From Pseudomonadales bacterium (GTDB lineage: Bacteria > Pseudomonadota > Gammaproteobacteria > Pseudomonadales > Halieaceae), in the NCBI GenBank assembly GCA_024234815.1, contig JACKNO010000003.1, positions 496,001 to 560,000 of the forward strand: a stretch of DNA of 64,000 nucleotides. Direction: 5' to 3'. Within the stretch, counting starts at the first letter, position 1; each line of letters begins with the position of its first letter. Below the pieces are notes generated by a model, which saw only the letters and a list, made by a program, of their open reading frames with translations, was not told the DNA's origin and ran no database searches. The position numbers and the translations under genes were made by a program. This document shows positions 60,264 to 64,000 of the stretch, piece after piece.

Positions 60264-61487
60264 ATGATCCAGCGGATTGCACGCTTTACATTTATCAGCG
60301 CAGCCATGGCTGCGGCCGTGACCAGCGAAGCACACGGACCCGCCGGGGCCGGCTTCTTTGCCGGGGCCGATTCAGCGGAGACTGTGTTTTCCAACCCGGC
60401 GGGCATGACCCGACTCGAGGGTACACAAATGACGCTGAATACCATGCTGGCTGTGGATTATTCCAAATTCAAGGTGGATGACGACCTCACTACCGTTGAC
60501 GGCGGTGATCCCCGGGACCCACAAAACTCGATAATTCCGTCCTTCTACTACTCGAGGCAAATACAGGAAGACTGGAACGTCGGTATTTCCCTCAATGTGC
60601 CGACCGGGTTTGGCGCCACCAACGGCCCCAATTGGGCAGGTCGTTACTACAGCGACAGGTCTTCGCTGGTCTATGTCGCCCTGAGTCCGGCCATGGCCTA
60701 CAAGTTCAATGACAGTTTGTCGGTGGGTGCCAACGTGCGGATCATGTATGCCGACTCGGAAGTCCACACCCGGGTGAATAACAATCTTGTCGGCGACCAA
60801 TTCGAAGACGGCAGGCTCTCGGTTGAGGCCGATGGTGTCGGCTATGGCGCCGGGGTGAGTATGCTGTACTCCTTCTCACCGGATACCCGGGTGGGCCTGA
60901 CCTGGAACTCCCAGGTCAATATCGATGTCGATTCAGAAATAGACTTCCGCAATGTCCGACTCCCGCCCGAAGTCATTCAGCGGCTGCAGAGTCAGACAAT
61001 AGAAATCGCTGACAATCTTCCCATGACCGCCGGCCTGGGAATTTATCATCGCCTGCAGAACGACTGGGAGCTCACCTGGGATCTGCTATGGGTGGAGTTT
61101 TCCAAGTTCGGGGTTACGGATATTTCACTTGAGGCCGGCGATATCGATGTCCCTACGGGCCGCTATAATGACTTTATTGCCACCTCCATCGGTACGAGTT
61201 GGCCAATCAACTCGAAAATGCGCGGCGCTGTAGGTCTTTTGTGGCTTGAAAAACCCATGGATGACGACGTGCGCACTTTCGCTATTTCCCTGGACGAGAT
61301 GTGGGGAATTGGCGCAGGGATAACCTACAAACTGGATAACGGCAATGACCTCGCCTTGAGCGTAGACGTACTGGATACGGGCAGTTCGGCCATAGACACT
61401 GGCTATTCACCGACCAGGGGGCGCGTAGCCGGTGACTTCGAGGACCACTACTCACTGCTGATCGACTTCGCTTATAACTGGCGATAG
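60264..61487 (+). CDS. FadL/OmpP1-family outer-membrane transporter
   Basis: 407 residues. A signal peptide of about 23 residues ends VTSEA-HG; mature FadL proteins start with a hatch, here AGAGFFAGADSAETVFSNPAGMTRL, containing the NPAG motif that plugs the barrel. A ~14-strand barrel follows and ends in FAYNWR. FadL barrels let long-chain fatty acids, alkanes, aromatics or other hydrophobic molecules into the outer membrane. It follows the RoxA-like cytochrome by 178 bases in the same direction, with GAGAG before the ATG. The two could work in sequence: oxidation outside, uptake here. The substrate is unknown. Confidence 0.92.
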   Translation: MIQRIARFTFISAAMAAAVTSEAHGPAGAGFFAGADSAETVFSNPAGMTRLEGTQMTLNTMLAVDYSKFKVDDDLTTVDGGDPRDPQNSIIPSFYYSRQIQEDWNVGISLNVPTGFGATNGPNWAGRYYSDRSSLVYVALSPAMAYKFNDSLSVGANVRIMYADSEVHTRVNNNLVGDQFEDGRLSVEADGVGYGAGVSMLYSFSPDTRVGLTWNSQVNIDVDSEIDFRNVRLPPEVIQRLQSQTIEIADNLPMTAGLGIYHRLQNDWELTWDLLWVEFSKFGVTDISLEAGDIDVPTGRYNDFIATSIGTSWPINSKMRGAVGLLWLEKPMDDDVRTFAISLDEMWGIGAGITYKLDNGNDLALSVDVLDTGSSAIDTGYSPTRGRVAGDFEDHYSLLIDFAYNWR

Positions 61488-61527
61488 CCGGGGCAGGAGC
61501 AGGTCAGAACACGGGCGCGGTTAGTAC

Positions 61528-62427
61528 CTAACCCTTGGAAATCCGCAATACCTGGCCGACCTGCAGCAAATCACCGGCGTGACTGTTTGACTGGCGCAGC
61601 TTTTCAACGCTGGTACCGTAGCGATTGGCGATACGCCATAAGGTATCGCCCCGATTGACCTGGTGGGTTATCACTGTCCCTGTGCTTGTGCTTGTTTTAT
61701 CAATGGCCATCTTCACCAGATTCGTGGATGCCGGTAGCTGCAGCTTCTGGCCCGGTTTAATCAGGTCGCCACGCAATCCATTGATCGCGCGCAACTGTGC
61801 AACCGCCACGCCGGTTCTGGCCGAAATGCCTGAAAGCGTGTCGCCGCGAAGCACGACATAGCGGGTATTTGACACGGCATTATCCGTATCGGACTCCCTG
61901 GCGAACACCGCTACATGGTAGTGCGGAGGATGGCGTTCGCGGGTGACATCCACAACGCGCTGCTTCTCCAGTGACAGCAGCGTATTTTCGAGCCAAAGCC
62001 GGCACTTTCTGCTGGATGGCACTCGCAGATCGATTGCCATGCCTGCAGGGTGCACAGAACGTTCCACGGAATTTCCGGGCTGGCGATCCCGGGGGCGCAA
62101 CAGACTGGTCACCGTGAGCTTCTCACCACAGCTGTTGTTGTACTGCTGGCTCAGCTTGAGCAAAAACTGCCGGGTTGCAGGAACCGCGTAGGGATAGGAA
62201 ACATCGTGCAGTTCAATATATCTGTCCGGGCTTACCTTAACCAGCTGTCCTGGATTGACGTAATCCTGAACGGAACGCGCGGTGTTCACAAAGGAATAGC
62301 CGTATGCGAGCGCGGTGCGATACTGGTTTTCTATCGACGCGGGGGATCCCTTGAGGGTCTGGGCCTGGGACAGGCCAACGCTAAGCAGGCAGGTGAAAGC
62401 AAGCCCGATCATGGCTGGAAATTTCAT
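61528..62427 (-). CDS. LAS-type metallopeptidase with two LysM domains
   Basis: 299 residues. The signal peptide ends near residue 22 (LSQAQ). Residues ~35-180 form a DUF5715/peptidase-M15-like domain with the zinc ligands of LAS enzymes: His126 and Asp133 in VHPAGMAID and His171 in PHYHVAVF. Two LysM repeats (about 195-240, YVVLRGDTLSGISARTG; and 255-298, HQVNRGDTLWRIANRYG) bind peptidoglycan. It should trim peptides or crosslinks in the cell wall in the periplasm. G-rich sequence (GGGGGG) precedes the ATG. It converges with the FadL-type gene, 40 bases apart, with a small dyad GGTTAG-3-CTAACC (61519-61533) in the overlap zone. Confidence 0.88.
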   Translation of the reverse strand: MKFPAMIGLAFTCLLSVGLSQAQTLKGSPASIENQYRTALAYGYSFVNTARSVQDYVNPGQLVKVSPDRYIELHDVSYPYAVPATRQFLLKLSQQYNNSCGEKLTVTSLLRPRDRQPGNSVERSVHPAGMAIDLRVPSSRKCRLWLENTLLSLEKQRVVDVTRERHPPHYHVAVFARESDTDNAVSNTRYVVLRGDTLSGISARTGVAVAQLRAINGLRGDLIKPGQKLQLPASTNLVKMAIDKTSTSTGTVITHQVNRGDTLWRIANRYGTSVEKLRQSNSHAGDLLQVGQVLRISKG

Positions 62428-62742
62428 TAGTGTCCCCCCGTAAACACCACATTAAATCGTTCACGCCAGACTTTTATTATGCGTCCGCGCCACTGCAATA
62501 GCTTAAAGCTCCTGTAATTTATCACAGTTGTGGCTTAATATGCTGAAAATATTACCAATTTGTCAAGTTGAGAGGCTGCCCATTCGATCTACCGCCCGAA
62601 GAGCACACCAGCTCCACTGTCGTGGGCAGGTCTCATTGCGACCCGCGCCGTCTGCCGGGCATGCGAGTTTAGCCGCTGCGGATTCCTTACCACTACCCTT
62701 GTACGTTAGACTTCGATGAAAGTTCACACCGGTATAGCACTC
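62428..62742. other. Divergent region between LysM peptidase and DcaP-like porin
   Basis: 315 bases. The part nearest the peptidase (about 62430-62570) is A/T-rich and probably promoter-bearing, but no clear -35/-10 pair was found. A 63-codon frame at 62528-62719 has no ribosome site and no recognisable product, and is not called. Confidence 0.5.
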
Positions 62743-64000
62743 ATGGAAAAAGCAGCGACGACCATGCGAAGTTGGCGTGTGCCAGTGCTGGCGTTAATGA
62801 TGCTACTGTGCAATGTGACTGTAGCGCAAACTAACCCCGACAGCGCTGCGGCGCCCGCAGCACAAGACATGGACATGGGCGCCATTATCGCCCTGCTGCA
62901 GCAGCAACAGCGGGAACTCGCCGAACAGCGCCAGCGGCTGGATGCACAGGCAGGCCAACTCACCGCCCAGTCCGACAAGATCACCGCACTGACAAGGGAA
63001 CTGGACGCCCTGCGCGGGGTACCCGCCCTGCACACTTCGCCGCCTGTGCAAACGCAAAATGGTGAGGCACAGCTCGCCGAAGTCGAGCCCCAGGGCCCGC
63101 CCGCGCCCCGGGAGGAAGCCGCCGAATCATTGGTTACTGCACCCGGAACGATTGTGACTGCCAGCCCCGAGTCAGATTCCGACACGCCCACGGAGACCGC
63201 GGTTGCGGCAGCCCAGGCAGACGACCCGACCCAGGAGTTGCTCAGCAGTTTCCCGGGGGCCTGGCGCCTGCCCGGCACCGATGCGGCCTTCCGGGTCGGC
63301 GGCTTTGTCAGGACGGCCGTCGTCTACAACAAGGACGTATTGACGATTCCCGACCGCTTTATCGTGGGTTCGATACCCGTACAGCAAGCCGACACCAAGG
63401 ACAACGCGGCCCAGTCGAGCATTACCGCCAACCAGTCCCGCCTCAGCTTTGACTACCGCGACGCCACCAGCGCAGGAATCCTGAGAGCGTTCATCGACGG
63501 TGACTTTACCGGCGATAACAATACTTTCAAACTGCGCAACGCCTTCGGGCAGTGGGGCCGCGTACTGGCGGGCCAGACCTGGTCAGCATTCGTTGATACC
63601 AATGCGACCCCGGAGGAGGTTGATTTCGAGGGCCTGAACGGACGTATCAATGTGCGCCAGAGCCAGATACGTTTCTCTCCCAGAATCGGGCGGGATTTTC
63701 AGGCCCAGCTCTCCCTGGAGGACCCCAATCCACAACTCCAGAACGGCAACGGTGTAACCCGGCTGCCCGATATCGTGCTCGCGGGCAGCTTTCAGCCGAA
63801 CAACCGACTGCACTTGCGAACCGCACTGCTGGGCCGGCAGATAAGGGGACAGCAGGATATCCCCGGTACCAGTGATCTCGAGGCGGGCGTGGAGAAGGCG
63901 TATGCCTGGGGCTTGAGCCTCAGCGGCAGCTTTTCAACACCTTTATTCAATAGCCAGGACAAGGTTTTGTTCCAGCTCAATAGAGGGAACGGTATCGGCC
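62743..64000 (+). CDS. DcaP-like outer-membrane porin, partial, C-terminus beyond window
   Basis: At least 419 codons to the window end. Starts are possible at 62716, 62743 or 62764; none has a strong ribosome site, and 62743 is a compromise. A signal peptide covers the RSWRVPVLALMMLLCNVTVAQ region. A coiled coil rich in Gln, Leu and Glu follows (about 50-90), then a Pro/Ala/Glu/Thr linker, then the barrel: FRVGGFVRTAVVYN, RFIVGSIPV, AFGQWGRVLAGQTWSAFVD, VDFEGLNGRINVRQSQIRF. These match the trimeric DcaP porins of Acinetobacter and relatives, which take up negatively charged small molecules such as dicarboxylic acids. The coiled coil probably serves trimerisation or cell-wall contact. Confidence 0.85.
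   Translation, partial: MEKAATTMRSWRVPVLALMMLLCNVTVAQTNPDSAAAPAAQDMDMGAIIALLQQQQRELAEQRQRLDAQAGQLTAQSDKITALTRELDALRGVPALHTSPPVQTQNGEAQLAEVEPQGPPAPREEAAESLVTAPGTIVTASPESDSDTPTETAVAAAQADDPTQELLSSFPGAWRLPGTDAAFRVGGFVRTAVVYNKDVLTIPDRFIVGSIPVQQADTKDNAAQSSITANQSRLSFDYRDATSAGILRAFIDGDFTGDNNTFKLRNAFGQWGRVLAGQTWSAFVDTNATPEEVDFEGLNGRINVRQSQIRFSPRIGRDFQAQLSLEDPNPQLQNGNGVTRLPDIVLAGSFQPNNRLHLRTALLGRQIRGQQDIPGTSDLEAGVEKAYAWGLSLSGSFSTPLFNSQDKVLFQLNRGNGIG

Noticed and set aside
62528..62719. 63-codon rightward ORF before the DcaP-like gene
   Set aside because: No ribosome site, no recognisable product, Arg/Leu/Ser-rich composition of random high-GC DNA.
1..64000. tRNA, rRNA, insertion sequences, integrases, CRISPR-Cas or restriction systems
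   Set aside because: Looked for and not found: no transposase, integrase, Cas or methylase motifs, no direct repeat arrays and no recognisable tRNA genes.

Overview
The window reads as chromosomal DNA of a GC-rich, aerobic, lipid-using marine-type gammaproteobacterium. The support is the mix of gene families: TonB-dependent receptors, FadL and DcaP-type outer-membrane proteins, three WS/DGAT acyltransferases, paired acyl-CoA dehydrogenases, type IV pilus PilX/PilY1 and a type I secretion system. Halieaceae, Spongiibacteraceae or relatives would fit, but this is inference from gene content; no rRNA or other taxonomic marker is present. I found no tRNA, rRNA, CRISPR array, insertion sequence or prophage block. 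Almost all of the window is ordinary coding DNA, and the many long ORFs antisense to real genes are high-GC shadows.

Layout. (1) 1-3.6 kb: a leftward acyl-CoA catabolic operon of two different acyl-CoA dehydrogenases and an acyl-CoA synthetase cut by the window edge, with a promoter/palindrome at 3682-3710. (2) 3.9-8.6 kb: two divergent TonB-dependent receptors with palindromes in the shared control region. (3) 8.7-13.2 kb: a rightward neutral-lipid operon of two WS/DGATs and an acyl-CoA synthetase. (4) 13.2-16.4 kb: a FieF-like metal exporter and a long ABC1/UbiB-family kinase-like protein. (5) 16.5-27.9 kb: a leftward four-gene type I secretion operon of ABC transporter, membrane fusion protein, an unknown membrane-anchored protein, and a ~2,290-residue RTX protein with an N-terminal lipase-like domain. 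(6) 28.1-32.8 kb: a reduced type IV pilus set of pilX, pilY1 and a small secreted protein. (7) 33-40.8 kb: an old-yellow-enzyme homologue, a Ca2+-type P-ATPase overlapping a PLP decarboxylase by one base, a LysE exporter, an EVE-domain protein and a lysozyme-like protein. (8) 41-43.5 kb: an AMP/thymidine-phosphorylase-like enzyme paired with a PRPP-synthetase homologue. (9) 43.5-49.4 kb: a gamma-glutamyltransferase-like enzyme, a DUF885 lipoprotein and a repeat-containing membrane protein. (10) 49.7-53.1 kb: a third WS/DGAT, an aldo/keto reductase and a DMT transporter. (11) 53.2-61.5 kb: a divergent cluster with an unknown 592-residue protein, a small membrane protein and a phosphotriesterase-like hydrolase on one side, and a phosphatidylserine-decarboxylase-like enzyme, a RoxA-like di-haem cytochrome and a FadL-type porin on the other. 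(12) 61.5-64 kb: a LysM metallopeptidase and a DcaP-like porin cut by the window end.

How they may work together: outer-membrane uptake (TonB receptors, FadL, DcaP), activation (acyl-CoA synthetases), oxidation (acyl-CoA dehydrogenases, OYE) and storage (WS/DGATs) of hydrophobic carbon form one theme. Surface and secreted functions (RTX protein, PilY1, LysM peptidase) form a second, in which calcium recurs through the RTX repeats, the PilY1 calcium loop and the Ca2+-ATPase. The strongest candidates for undescribed biology are the divergent cluster around 54.2-61.5 kb, the RTX-lipase operon with its unknown partner, and the phosphorylase/PRPP-synthetase pair.
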